The notes: generated by a model not told the origin, from the sequence alone. A stretch of 64,000 nt of DNA from Ophthalmolycus amberensis (GCA_024529925.1 JAFEUB010001421.1:496001-560000), one strand, 5' to 3'; counted from the first letter of the stretch, positions 13,523 to 25,851 are shown. Made by a program: numbers and translations.

Positions 13523-14395
13523 CAGTGGTCCCCAACCACCGGGCCGCGGAACGGTACCGGGCCGTGGATCATTTGGTACCGGGCCGCACAGAAAGAATAA
13601 ATATTATATTATTTCCGTTTCATTGATTATCAGTCTGAAAGAAGTTTTATTTTGAAAAATGACCGGATTCTCTCGCAATTTCATCCGCCTGTGTCTCTTG
13701 ACACATGTCAAGACGCTCGTCTCGGTCACGTGATACGTTACCTCAAAAATTAAGCCCGCAAACTAGCGAAAATTAGTCAATCATTTTTGGAGAGCTTCTT
13801 TGCAAAGGGAGAAAGGCCACTAAGGAGACAGAAGAAGCGCTACAACTTCCAAGAAAAAGAAATCTTCATTTAACAGACAATATCAGGAGTAATTCTGATG
13901 CGCCAAACCCGCTCTGCAGTATATGTGGCGACAGGAAGATCAGCTGCCGGAGATTGTAAATGGTGGCCTTAAAGGTATGTTTGAGACAACAACTCTGCTG
14001 GTGTTTTGGATTAAAATCAAGGCTGAATATCCTGAGATCACCACTAAAGCACTGAAAACCCTGCTTCCATTTCACACATCCTCTTTGTGAAGCGGGATGT
14101 TCTGCAGTGACGGCAATCAAAACGGAGTAGACTGGACATGAGGAACAGACTTCGGGTGTCATTGTCTCCCATTACCCCCAGATGGGACCGTCTCGTTGCA
14201 GAGAAACACGCTCAGGGCTGCCACTGATTCAGCGTTATTGTGAGTTGTATTTATTTCTGCATTTTATATTTGTTTTCATGCCGATCGTATCATTTTATTT
14301 CGTCATGTTTTTCCGCCACACCTTGAAGGCCGGTCCGTGAAAATATTGTCTTACATGAAACCGGTCCGTGGTGCAAAAAAGGTTGGGGACCTCTG
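13523..14395 (+). mobile_element. hAT element, internally deleted, 8-bp TSD
   Basis: The element is bounded by inverted termini (cagtggtccccaacc at the left, ggttggggacctctg at the right). It is flanked on both sides by the perfect 8-bp duplication ctttagcc (13515-13522 and 14396-14403). Eight-bp duplications and CAG/CTG ends are hallmarks of hAT transposons. It contains remnants of both ends of a transposase gene joined by an internal deletion, so it is non-autonomous. Confidence 0.93.
13770..14160 (+). pseudogene. ZBED-type hAT transposase remnant
   Basis: The first part (about 13775-13860) resembles the N-terminal start of ZBED5-like transposases (SFLESFFAKGEK). The second part (about 13978-14135) contains VFWIKIKAEYPEI followed by TKALKTLLPF. 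In a shifted frame comes LCEAGCSAVTAIKT, the signature of the C-terminal hAT dimerisation region. The BED finger core and the RNase-H-like catalytic middle are missing. In-frame stops and at least one frameshift disrupt the rest. It makes no functional transposase. Confidence 0.8.
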
Positions 14396-14403
14396 CTTTA
14401 GCC

Positions 14404-15677
14404 CATTGTACTGTGTTTACATAGCAGTCTAAAGCCTGGCAAAGATTAGACAAATGTGAAGCTTTTTAGTGAAAAAGTAACATGACATGGGATGACGGCT
14501 GCTGGTGGTCGCGGGACACACTCTACAGCCTGCACATTTCAAAATGTCTCTTGAATTTAGTCTAGACCCTGGTCCCTGCAGTCAATATGCAATGAGTTAC
14601 TAAAAATGTTAATCCGATCTTTTAGGGGAAGGTTTCTGCGGTGGAAAAGGGCCTTCAAATTCAATTGACTGCTCACTAAATCCCTCAGCCAAACAGTGAC
14701 TGTTCCAGCATTGCTAAGCAAACATAACTAGTTATTAAAGGTAGGCCTGTCAGACTTTCCTCCGCATGCTGATGTAATGTGCATGAGACTGCAGTTAGAG
14801 TGACACTTTTTATTCACTTTAACCTAAGCTGGAATTGTTAGCATGTCCGCCTGACTAGCTTACTGCTTACAGAGTTATCCAAGTGTCACAGCTTCTTCCA
14901 AGGATTTATTACTACAATAGTTTGTGGGGTTTATAATTATGTTTTAAGCCCTAGATAATAGACATTTGCTGCTCTGTCCTACATTTTTGTTAAATTTGGT
15001 ATGTTTACACTCCAGTAACCTCAGCCAAAGTTACCTAAGACAGCACCTGAAGGTGCTTTCACATTTGTTATTTCTGTGGGATTGCAATCACAAACTGCAA
15101 TAGTCCACTTGGAAGTGGACCTCCTTTTGAAGGCGCTTATTTTGTCTGCACCAAGGTTTCGATTGGCAGGTTTCAAACGAAACGAACAGTAAAAATAAAA
15201 ACAGGATTAATTTAATCAAACCAAACAGGTTAGGTGTGAAAGCACCCTCAGGCCCCTTTACGAGACTATTTAAAAACCCATCAGCATGTGGCAGAGTTTA
15301 CAACTCATGAAGCTAACATCACCTTAATAAGCTAATAGCCACAGCTAAAGAAATCCTTTGCCAGCGAGAAATCAGAGGCCTGATGTTGCTTACTTCTGTC
15401 TAAAATCAAGCTCCGATCGTTCTAAACATTATTCGTCAGCAGTTCTTCTTTGAAAGGTCAAATAAGTACAGTTTCACATTGCAATGAAACTTGCTTTTAT
15501 TTCCTCTGTGTGCAGTACACAGTTTTACACTTTTTGCTTTCGCACAGAAGAAAGCTGCTGTGGACTGCTATACCTGCCAACTGCTGGCCTCAGCGGCTCA
15601 AATCACAGTCGATCTCTAAAAAGCCTGTCAAATTATTGTCATCATGTTTTGCATTCCAAATAAACAACTCAGTATTA
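14404..15677. other. unassigned stretch between two hAT elements
   Basis: No coding exon or clear repeat is recognised. Two short similar phrases (aggtgctttcacatttg at about 15051 and gtgtgaaagcaccctc at about 15234) are in inverted orientation ~170 bp apart. They could be the ends of a small degraded element. Confidence 0.35.
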
Positions 15678-15685
15678 TAAAGCGA

Positions 15686-16145
15686 TAGGGGTGTAACGGT
15701 TCACAAAACTCACGGTTGGGTTGGGTACGATACAGTGGAGCCACGGTTCGGTACGTTTCGGTAAAGTAGAAAACTATAAATGCCAGAGAAATGTACTTGA
15801 TTTTAAAATATATTTATTCATTACAACTAACATCATAAAGTTATTCTTTGACTTTGAACAATGATGGAACTATACCTGAGTGACCCATCTTCTGGGGTGT
15901 CTTCTTAGCAACACATAAGCATAAAAAACAAAAACTGCTCCTTAATGTTATGTAGTATTGTTACTTACATCTTGCTTACATCTTGTATTGTTACTTACAT
16001 CTTGCAAAAGAGATTTTTAATCTCAATGGGACTACCTGGTTAAATAAAGGTTTTTAGAAAAACTTATTCGGTTCGTCATGCGTACCGAACCGTGAGCCTC
16101 GTACCGAACAGGTTCAATACGAATACGCGTATCGTTACACCCCTA
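15686..16145. mobile_element. non-autonomous hAT element (MITE-like), 8-bp TSD
   Basis: The 460-bp element begins taggggtgtaacgg and ends cgttacacccct plus a, giving inverted termini. The perfect 8-bp duplication taaagcga flanks it (15678-15685 and 16146-16153). Subterminal ggttcggtacg and cgtaccgaaccg are also inverted. There is no transposase ORF. Near 15990-16060 it contains a reversed aacctttatttaacca-type repeat head, so it either captured or was hit by another repeat. Confidence 0.93.
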
Positions 16146-16153
16146 TAAAGCGA

Positions 16154-16500
16154 CCAAAATGTTACAATTAACTTTTATGAACTGAAAACACACTGTGAAA
16201 GGGTTACAGTTGTAAGATGAAAACACAGACAACTCCCAGATCGGACAACAACATAGTAGAGACATGTAAATCAGAAGGCAGCCCCAACCTAAAGTTTGCG
16301 ATTTATTGTCTATTTCACTTAAAAATGGACCATCATTTACTAAATGAACATCATGCTGTATTGAAGAAGACTTGAAACTAGAGATTGAGACCATAAACTC
16401 ATGTTTACTGAGGTAATAAATCAAGAGAGAAGCAGAGTCATTTTATGATAGACTTCTATACAATCCAACTTCTTTTTGCAAACAGAGGAGTCGCCCCCCA
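16154..16500 (+). repeat. composite dispersed fish repeat, copy 2
   Basis: Homologous to 8546-8835 in the same orientation, ~7.6 kb away. Shared blocks run from cagacaactcccaga (here) / caaacaactcccaga (copy 1) to gagtcgccccc. The hAT element at 15686-16145 sits directly at its left edge, and the target duplication overlaps its first bases. Confidence 0.8.
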
Positions 16501-16621
16501 GACATAAAAAAAGTGGAGACAAAAAGTATTTTTATTTTGCATTAAAGAACCAATATAACGATCCACCTGTTTATTGCATGACACTTGTTAAAATTTGCAT
16601 GGACAGCCCTTGTGACTTTTT

Positions 16622-16945
16622 TTAAATGTATTCTTTTTATTGCAAGACAAGAGACAATACATAGACATAACAACAAGAGGACGACAAGAACAGTGATATC
16701 AAAAGGCTCAAGGACATTCTCACACACACACACACACACACGTACACACACACTGACTATATGATATTTGCTGGCTTTTATCCCACTGTTCTTGTCATCC
16801 TCTTGTTGTTATGTATATGTATTGTCTTGTGTCTTTCAATAAAAAATTATAAAAATAAAAATAAAAAGAACAGTGATATACAAGCCAGCAAACATCATAT
16901 AGTCAGTGTTTGGGTGTGTGTGCCTGAGCCTTTTGAGATGAAAGA
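16622..16945. repeat. fold-back structure of four alternating inverted blocks
   Basis: Block A (about 16622-16695) is the reverse complement of A' (about 16774-16860). Block B (about 16695-16794, including a CA repeat and gactatatgatatttgctgg) is the reverse complement of B' (about 16862-16945). A' looks like the 3' end of a LINE transcript (cttgttgttatgt, then caataaaaaattataaaaa). The two hydrophobic peptides encoded in opposite directions in A and A' mirror each other because the DNA is inverted. They are not evidence of genes. Confidence 0.8.
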
Positions 16946-17138
16946 AAAAAACATAAGAAAGTACATAAATTACAAAATAATGACGTCGGAAAAAAAAAAT
17001 GCTTTTAATGTAAACAAACCGTCAGGGACCTCCAGAACAGGACAGTAGGATCAGGCAGGCCGGGTCAACAGAACAATCATTTGTTGTTGTTTTTTTTCTT
17101 TGAAGACCATGTGACTATTTCTAATGTTATCTTCTTTA

Positions 17139-17404
17139 CGGGGGCGACCGTGGGCGGGGGCGCACTGGGTTAAGAGGGTCGTCTGGGAACCGGAAGGTCA
17201 ACGGTTCGATCCCCGACTGGGACGTGTCACGTGTCGAAGTGTACCTGAGCAATACACTGAACCCCCGGCTCCCCGGGCGCCGATCAATGGCAGCCCACTG
17301 CTCCCTATATACAGGGATGGGTCAAATGCAGTAGTCAAATTTCGTGTATGTGTAAATGTATATGACAATAAAAATGGCTTCTTCTTCGTCTTCTTCTTCT
17401 TCTT
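17139..17404 (+). mobile_element. tRNA-derived SINE
   Basis: The head resembles a tRNA gene with RNA polymerase III promoter boxes: an A-box-like region near 17155-17178 and a clear B box (ggttcgatcccc, at about 17203). The body (acctgagcaatacactgaac, then agcccactgctccc) and the end (caaatttcgtgtatgtg, gacaataaaaatggc, then a TTC/CTT repeat at 17382-17404) match the reverse complement of the SINE at 48469-48697. Confidence 0.85.
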
Positions 17405-20400
17405 TGCCCCTGAGAAGGTAAACCTGTCTGATCCCAGATCTTAAGCACTGTGATGGTGTTTGACAGGGGTCAGCAAATGGGATTGGCTACGGAGTTATAC
17501 GGGACTTCCAGTCGCAGCTATTGTACTGCAAGATAAGAAGATTGTATTCATCTATCCTTGTTCAGACTTACTTATTCTGTCAACTCAGTTGAGGATTATC
17601 CTGATCTACTTAGGCAAAATGGGATTTCAGTAACTGTATACTTTAAATTACTGGAAACTGCAAAAATGTAATTTGTGCTATGGTGCCACAATGAATACTG
17701 TGGCGCTGATATGTCCCATGCAGACTAAGGACATTTTGTAGAGGTGAAATGAAAGAAGTTGCTTGTATGATTTTGAGAGGAATGACGTTTTTGACAATCA
17801 CATCAACTGTGTTTCTTGAAATCTCAAACCTTACTTCCAGGACTTAGATAAATGATATAGATTTTAAGAAGACAGTTCATATTGGCACTTTCAACTAGCA
17901 ACTGCTCCAAGACGTCCTGTTATTCTCATCCCACACCTGCCGCACTGAGGAAAATAAATGCATGAAGACGGAGAATCAGCCTAGTGACTACATCTTCATT
18001 TCCCTCTAACCACTAGAATCTGCAATCCCCCCAACATCTGCTTTATCCAGCTCCCTACAGCCTGAACCATGCTCCACGCTATTTACAACATCTTGAGGAA
18101 CTAAAGCCATGAATGAAAAAAGCAGGTGTGTAGAGCTGGAGGGCCCTGCTATTACTCTGTGCATGTATACCAAACCTCAGGGCTGGAATGCTTGATTTGA
18201 AATGGATGGAGGTACGTTTCCTGTTTTGACACTTTCTCAAAACTTGCATGTAAACTTTCATCTTTCATTGCATGAAAATGTTGAAGTTGTTCTTGAACAC
18301 AATGTCAAATTATACCAGATTCATAGCTGCAATTTTCAATTGTCTTGATGTGTTTTAACACAATGAAACAAGGGTTTACAGCCCCTGTAGCGGCTCTATG
18401 AGACTGTACTTGGGCACAAATGAAGCATCGCGTTAGTTCATGCAGGACACGGAAGTCATACGCTCCCAGCTGTAAGCCAGCCGATTGAATCACACCAATC
18501 ACAGCCCACTCTCACTTCAAGGAGGTTAATTTAAATAAGATTCCCTCCTCACGGATTCATTCTACACCTACGCTGTTACAGACCATACTGCTGGCAAAGC
18601 TTTGCCGCCTCCACCCTTTTTTAGTTCAGAGTTCATCTTTCATGGCAAATGGTTGAAATGTATTTAAAAAAGGTACTTCTGGCTCATTCATGTAAACCCT
18701 TGGGGGTTGTTGCTCGGTGCTCCCCGTTTTGGCTTGGTAGCTGCTGGCTGATCCGGGGAGCATTCAAAGAGCGGAGCCATCAGCGCCAAGTTTAACTGTA
18801 TTTGCATTTGTTGCAATAAATGGATACAAATCTATGACGAGTGTTCCTGACTGAATAGGGCGTTAAGCTAAATGCCAACATGCTGATGTTTTTCAGGTAT
18901 TGTTCATTATGTTCACCATCTTAGTTTAGCACATTAGCATTCTAACATTTGCTGCTTCGTGCACACTAAACAAAAAGTACATCTAAGGCTGATGGGAAGA
19001 TTTGCAGATATTTTGTCAAAAAGCAAAATATTGGACAATAGTTGGAGACATTTTCACCTGATGATGGCACTAGGTGAAAAGTCAGAGGACCACCAAAGTC
19101 ATTCCAACTTATTCCATGGGGAACATGAATGTCTAAACTGAATTGCAGGACAATTAATTTAATAGTTGAGACATTTCATTGAATTACATCACCAATGTAA
19201 AGCTAATGCTGACACTCGAGGAAATGTCAGGTGATTGTCTCTGGATACCATGTCCTGTATGTCATTGGCCCAATCCCAATGACCCCCCTAAGGCCTTAAC
19301 ACCTGAATCCTAAGTGACTTACTGACGTCACCTGGTAAATGGTTAAGTATGAGAGACTGTAAGGGCTTGAATTGGTGTAATTTTAAATAATCTATTTACT
19401 CGTTTTTTTCGAAACAGCTCATATGAAAAAATAGTTTGATTGATACATCTGTGATACATAGTAACTGCTCCCATTCTTCTGATTTCATGTGGTTTTATGT
19501 TCCATCTTTAACCCTTAATAATATGAAAAAATAAATAGTTTCATGAATACATCTGTGATACATAGTAACTGCTCCCATTCTTCTGATTTCATGTGGTTTT
19601 ATGTTCCATCTTTAACCCTTAATATTTCTGAGTAAATGTAATTTGCCAGGCAGAACACCCATGTGCCGCCCTCTTTGTTCACCTTTTTTTTCCATCTCCA
19701 TGCTTTCACTGGTAACCAAGTATTTAACGTCACATTGCTATGAATTGTGGGAAATTCCCTTGGGCAAAGTCTGCAGAAATGCGAAATCAATCTAATAGTT
19801 AATGAGATGTATCAGTCTAGATGGAGTCCAGTGCAGCGACTGACATGGCCATCCTTAGAGCCTGCTGTTAGCATGGCTAAAAACAAACTTATGCTACATG
19901 AATGTGAAAAGGATCCTGACAAACAGGATTGGCCTACAGACTGCTTTTCCTCACTTGTATCAGCAGTTCTGATATGTCCACTTCTGTTCCTCTTACAGCC
20001 TCGTAGAAAGAAAAATATGAGAGACATATGACAGTAACAGCACTGGTTCCGGACATTCTGTAGTCTTTGCCTTAATGCAATGTGAGAGTTCATCACTTTT
20101 CCCCCTGAAGTAAGGGCTCTGCTGTGCTCCGTTTACTCTTCAAACATTTATATATTTCAAGGCTGAGTTGTAGCTTCATGACCTTTCCCACTTCCCTTAA
20201 ATACACACTGCATATACCAAAGAGATCTCAGCTCGACTCCTTCCATTAAGTTGGGTGTTGTGATTCCTCCATGGCAGGTAATAACACTATTTGTCCTGAT
20301 GATAAACCTAAACTCCTGCCTGACCTGAGGGTACATATTGTGGTTGGATGGATAGGTCTTAACAAAGCTGCGTGCCCGGAGGGAATCACTGAGCAGCTTT

Positions 20401-23400
20401 AATGTGTTTCTGGGTAGAGGTAACTGCAAACAAATGGTCATCCTGTCTGCAGCAGCAGGTTAGCCTCGGGCGAGGTGGACCAACATATAGCTGAAAATGT
20501 GCTGGTTTGATTCCCTGCAGATGGACGGTGTCAACTGTGGCTGGTTGAGTTTAGTTTTCATTTATCATCAGTTAGATTTTTCTGTTAACGACAATATTTG
20601 TAATATAATATTTGCTACTGATTTCACCCAATTTCTTTTTTCTTTTTCCAATGCCCTTGATCCGTGATGCACATCATGATCACTGTAGCAGCAGCAGGCA
20701 CTGAGCGCCGGCTGTTTACGGAGCACTGCAGGAAAGCGTGCACTCAGAGCTCCTTCTGAAAGGGCAAAGTGAGAGCTGTGTGCACAGCTGGCTTTTTGCC
20801 TGTGTGTCAATGTAGGGGCGATATGAGGACACATTGTGGCACATTCACAAAATGCGGCACCAAATGTCACAGGTGAAGAACGGCAACAAAAGATTAATAA
20901 TGGACCAGTGAGATATATCACCTTTGAATATTGGAATTCAAGCACATAACTCAGGTGTAACTGAGGTGATCGTACTACCTTGGCTAAAAACTGAAGGCCT
21001 GTCTCTCTTACAATTCTGACTTTATTTGGTATAAATCAAATTTCATCTGTAATGCTGGCACTTTTATTCATTCGTGAGCAGTGTTTGCATTGAATTACAA
21101 ATTTCTCTCCTCTTGAACACTAGCCCTATTTTTAGGCCTCTGCTCGAAAATTGCATACCCATACTCAAGAGAGTCCACAGCTCTAACTACAAGGTATATT
21201 TTAATAATTTTGATGGTATAATACAGGTACCACTTGTGAGATGTACTGAGATGTGTAAATATTGTGGATGTGTTACTGGTTAATAACATATACACATATG
21301 GCACAGCTCAAATTGAAAAGTCTCAGGTTCGCCTGAAAAAAAGCACTTGTGTTGAAAATATTACTTGAAATAATGCCTAAAAATATCAATGCCATAGCCA
21401 CAGTCATAGCACAACATGTTTTACAGTCTCTAAAACAGATTTGACTTCGATTGAGTGAAGCAGGCCAGCATAAACCAAGCAAAGTCAAGCAAAATTCTCA
21501 TTTTTGGAACCAGCAGTTGCACTGCTGTATTCTAATTTTATATACTATATAACTAAATATTAACTATATATTCACTTGTCTTATCACTAAGAGTGTTCAA
21601 TAATCCTACTAAAGCAGTTTGGCATCATTTTGAGTAATTTTCAGCAATCATATCTGTCATCCATAAAATAAATTCCTCAGTGCCTGTGTCTATGCAAGCC
21701 TTTGTAAGGCCTGTGATTGGCCGATTTAATCATGTGACACCTTGTTGCATGCGGGAGAGTCCAACGAAAGCCATGCAGGGGTGTTTGAGAAGCTGCAGGG
21801 CCTTTTACTCACTGAAAATCTAGATATGCTTGGCACAACCCCCATGTCTAAATTCATTGGTCCAGCTGACTGAATGCTTGCCATTCTCTCAGAGCCGCCA
21901 TTTCACTTCACAGGCACAGTTCAGGAAACGGGCTATACAGCTGCCACATATTTCAATGGATTAGCTGCGTTTTTCGTCACGAAAATCAGCAAAAGGTACG
22001 TGGCGGGTCAATTTTTTTCTGGGGAGCAGTGGGTTGTTGGTTGGCGTTGCTTATATAACTTTTGAACGGTTTGAAAGAGAGTAATTTGGACACTGCCATT
22101 CGACGCGGGGTCAAATCAGGCCCCTACTATATATGTAAATCCCATACCTGCAAACTCATGAGGGGTGAAAAAGGTGACAAGCCCGAAACCGTCGGCGGGG
22201 GGGGGGGGGGGGGGTGCGCTCCAAGAATTTTATTTTAAATATGAAATGTAGCATTCTGGTGTACTCAGAGAAGACAATTAAGTGATAAGATATTTACTTT
22301 AAAACAAATGTATTATTCAGTTATTAATCACTATTTCCAGCTCTATTATTATTAACCTTTATTTAGACACAATCCATTGAGACCGAGGTCTCACTTTCAA
22401 AAGTTTTGGTCAAATAAAAACAAAAATAGCAAGAGTAGCGAGAACCATTGCCTGTACAAATAAAGTGATTAGTTTTCATTGAACCCTGTTACTGTTTGTC
22501 TTCATATTAACTTCCACTGTTACTGTAAAGCTGTTATAATTGTGGCCTATCTTCTATTTGCAATTAATATGCATTCAATCCAGTTCAATTATTTAAATGA
22601 AAATGATAATCTACTCTGGCTAAGGTAGTTTATCAAGAGTAAAATAATAGCTGTGATCTATACACACCTCTGCATTAGCAACCCGCTGAAATGAAGGTAG
22701 AGGCACCTTAACCCTCTCATTATTTCAGGGTTCTTGAGAGCAACGTGGGACTGTTGGGACTGTTAGTACACTGGCTGTGGTCATTACAGTGAACAGTGTG
22801 AACAGTGTGATGAGGACATGTGAGCCCTTGTTGCTGTAGTTCATCTCCTTGGAGCAGAGGCTGCATTTAGCATACCCTGCCTTATCAATGTATTTAAAAC
22901 ACTGACAGCAGGAAGCTGTACTCACGTCTGTTTAGACCTCCACCTTTATCCAGGCCCAGCTCCACTCACAGCTCAGCCCCGCGTCAAGCTGCGCTACACA
23001 CAGCCTCCTCTCCCTGAAGCTCTTTGACCTCATCATCTCATCAGTATCTGGGCCTCATGTTTCGTGGTCATGAAAGTTATTCTGACCATGAAATCATCCT
23101 CATTCTACTTTGAGTTAAAAAATCAACCTGCAACCAGATGCGCCGGTGTTCCGGTTTAACGTTAATGAGTGACCGCGTGAACTGAACCAGAACACGGGGG
23201 GGGGGGGGGCTGCATGTTTCTTCACATTACATTTTTCCCTTCTAAATCGCGATTATGATGTTGGGAACATAGAGGAGCGTGTTTGGTTACTAGCATCTAA
23301 GAAACTGAATTCTTGACATCAATAGAATTATTCATGTAGTAACAACTATTAATGAGTATTAATAATAACGGGGCACCACCCTGCGAACAGGGACCAATAA

Positions 23401-23690
23401 CCAAACGATAAACTAAGTCTCATAATTAGTGGTCACTCATAATGTCAATAGTCTGAGTACGATTACACATTCAGAGTGAAAGTGAAGGTTTAAGTTCGAG
23501 CACAGGCCACTACATCCAGTTATTATTACACACATATGCACAAGTAATCACAGATGACTGCTCTTTAACATACAACAGAGTTTATTAAATTAAAATAATA
23601 AATGATCAGATCAAGTCATATCACAATCAACAAACAATATCATTCCATTTTATGTGTCTAATACCTAAAGTCAAATGAATAAAGTGGGGT
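17405..23690. other. long unassigned stretch
   Basis: No coding exon with splice signals or domain motifs is recognised. It holds the tandem duplication at 19418-19622, an 18-base G run (22197-22214), a repeat head of the aacctttattta type at about 22345-22400, and a 14-base G run at 23196-23209. The segment 21840-22215 may be a degraded element, since it ends in a phrase (catacctgcaaactcatgag) that looks like a transposon terminus, but I found no partner. Confidence 0.4.
19418..19622 (+). repeat. tandem duplication, period 104 bp
   Basis: Two head-to-tail copies of a ~100-bp segment. acatctgtgatacatagtaa starts at 19445 and again at 19549, and both copies end catctttaacccttaa. The copies differ by a few bases, so the duplication is recent but not brand new. 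Confidence 0.93.
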
Positions 23691-23696
23691 AAGGAT

Positions 23697-23839
23697 ATAT
23701 AGATATATATAGATATATCTCTATATATAGATATATCTCTATATATATCTATATCTCTATATATATCTATATCTATATATATATATATATCTATATATAT
23801 ATCTATATATCTATATCTATATATCTATATCTATCTATC

Positions 23840-23881
<42 letters not shown>

Positions 23882-23882
23882 T
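23697..23882. repeat. AT-rich and GATA simple repeats
   Basis: An irregular series of atatagatatat/atatctatatct motifs is followed by a (gata)n tract from about 23840 to 23880. The reverse-complementary parts could form hairpins. Confidence 0.93.
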
Positions 23883-24061
23883 GTGGGTGTGGATGTATGT
23901 ATGCAAGTATGTGTGTGAAACGAGGGGGTGTAACCTATTCAATCAGTGATGAAAAGAGTAGATAGATAGATAGATAGATAGATATGTGGGTGTGGATGTA
24001 TGTATGCAAGTATGTGTGTGAAACGAGGGGGTGTAACCTATTCAATCAGTGATGAAAAGAG
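23858..24061 (+). repeat. tandem duplication, period 103 bp
   Basis: Two copies of a unit made of a GATA tract, gatatgtgggtgtggatg and aaacgagggggtgtaacc, ending gtgatgaaaagag. gatatgtggg starts at 23878 and again at 23981. The copies are essentially identical, which points to a very recent duplication or an assembly collapse/expansion. Confidence 0.95.
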
Positions 24062-24235
24062 GAGGGGGCAATCTAGAAAGGGGGCAAACTAGAACTACAA
24101 ACCAAGATGGCGGAGACTAGGGACCTAGACAAAATGGCTGCGAGTGACCCCGTGGTACGGCGCACCACGTGGGTAGGGACAATAGATTGCAAGAGGTTCA
24201 CCCAAAATCAGAGGCTCTAACTATGTGTGTGCAGG

Positions 24236-24238
<3 letters not shown>

Positions 24239-24269
<31 letters not shown>

Positions 24270-24282
24270 GAGAGAGAGAGAA
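24239..24282 (+). repeat. (GA)n microsatellite
   Basis: An agagag tract with one gga interruption. A 66-codon frame crossing it is only the translated repeat. Confidence 0.95.
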
Positions 24283-25850
24283 ATCAAACTGCGTGCGATT
24301 CGCGTCGTAGTGAGAGTGAGAACAGCTGATCTTATCCTGCACAAGTCTGCTGTCGTCGTTCTGAACTGACGGCGCTTATACAGTGATAGCCACGGCTCTA
24401 CACCTCACTCACAGAGCCGATTTAAGGAAGAGAGAATAAACCAAACGAAATAAAATAATCCCCAAAACAAAACAGATCTTTACCACTGCGGTGAGGTGAG
24501 CGTATTGCTTTCTTATCACCCCGAAACTCGGTCGGCGAGACGAGGGTCCGGCCACTGTGGTTTCAGTCTTTAAAGTGATAGAATCACAAACTCCACATTC
24601 ACTAGCAGCGACGGATCTAATGCAAACAGTTACAGCAGGAAATACACAATATAACGGGACTCCGTGGTCCGCGATGGTTGCGCAATAACACGGTATAACA
24701 CGACAGTGACTTAACGCAACAAGATACGGGAATAACAACACATCAACGAATAGGCTAAATTAAGCTAATGCTAAGCTAGGCCCAGATACCAGTAACTCTT
24801 ACTTGTAGAAGCTTCGTTCGGTGGGGCCCGTTTTCCGTGGTGGGAATCGGTCAGTCCTCGAGTGCTGACTCAGCAGCGCGGCTGTCGTAGCGGTCGCAGA
24901 CTGGGGGGGGGGGGGGGTAACTCGGTAACTCGGTCCTCAGTAGTCGGGAGCTCCCGGTGGCGTGGCTCTCTCTGGAGCGGACGCAGACTCGATCTCCTCT
25001 CTGCAGAGAGGGCTATTTAACTTCGGCTGAGGCACGTGGTCGGTTCGTTCCTCCCGGGAATCTTCGGCGAGGAAAGAGGGTTAATCTTCTTTCTGCCGGC
25101 GGTGTACACAAAAAGGGTGGAGGAACGGGGCATATAAGCTATCCGTTCTCGCACTAGGATCCAGAACTCAAAATAAAACAGTCTGCTTTCGACCAGCCAA
25201 TGTAACATGTGACCTGACAGGATTTGATGAGGCCGCGGCTCCTCGTGGGTCTTCTGTTGCCAGCGTGATGCTGGAGGGAAGAGGCCTCGTGGACCTCCTT
25301 ACACCAGCATGTCTGGAGGAAGAGACTTGTGGGTCTTCTTGTCCCGAACGAGTCCAGAGTGAAGAGAGCGAATCTCGCTGCGCTCAGGCTTATGAACCAG
25401 GTTGCACAAACAGTGGGGGGCCCTTTCTTGGCCAATGAGGGACCAGCATCAGGTTTTGGCCGGAGCTGGGGGTGTGGTCATCCTGGGTGGAGTTTCTGGC
25501 AGATCCCAGGTCAGGCGTTTGTTGAAAGGAAGGAAAACATGGATGCTCCTGTTTGGAAAACGCATGTGAGGGACTCAGCCAGCCAGGAGGTGTCGCCAGA
25601 TCCCAACAATGACGAACGTTAACAGTCGACAAAGTTCCACATGCAGTGGACGTTAACTTAACCCAGCAAGTCTGAACTGTAACGGAACATAACTTAAACT
25701 TTAACGGAGGGAAATGAAGACGCTGTAGCCATCTGAACGCTGATTGGCCAAGACTCGACACATCAAAGATGTTCTATTGCGGAGATCACGACATCACCTT
25801 TTCTCCTCGTCTCACTCCAATCTGAGAAACGCTGACTGCCTCCTGCTTAT
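24283..25850. other. CpG-rich unassigned stretch
   Basis: This part is richer in G, C and CpG than its surroundings, especially 24800-25120, and contains a 15-G run at 24903-24917. Upstream phrases caagatggcgg and ggcgcaccacgtg resemble promoter or LTR sequences. Possible TATA-like motifs are gggctatttaac (about 25009) and ggcatataagc (about 25130). On the minus strand, ctacaagtaagagtt (about 24800) could be a splice donor after a 5' exon. It may be a promoter/first exon, an LTR or other element; I cannot decide. Confidence 0.35.
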
Positions 25851-25851
25851 C

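Noticed and set aside
16542..17048. Two hydrophobic peptides on opposite strands that resemble each other
   Set aside because: The resemblance comes from the DNA being an inverted repeat of a LINE 3' end, not from two membrane-protein genes.
17155..17215. Possible tRNA gene (A and B boxes)
   Set aside because: The cloverleaf is not maintained and the sequence continues into a SINE body; the same holds at 32240-32300 and 48637-48692.
17124..17444. 106-codon frame
   Set aside because: It is the translation of a tRNA-derived SINE and its TTC tail.
23697..24061. CRISPR-like repeat array
   Set aside because: It is simple sequence plus a two-copy tandem duplication in eukaryotic DNA, with no repeat-spacer pattern.
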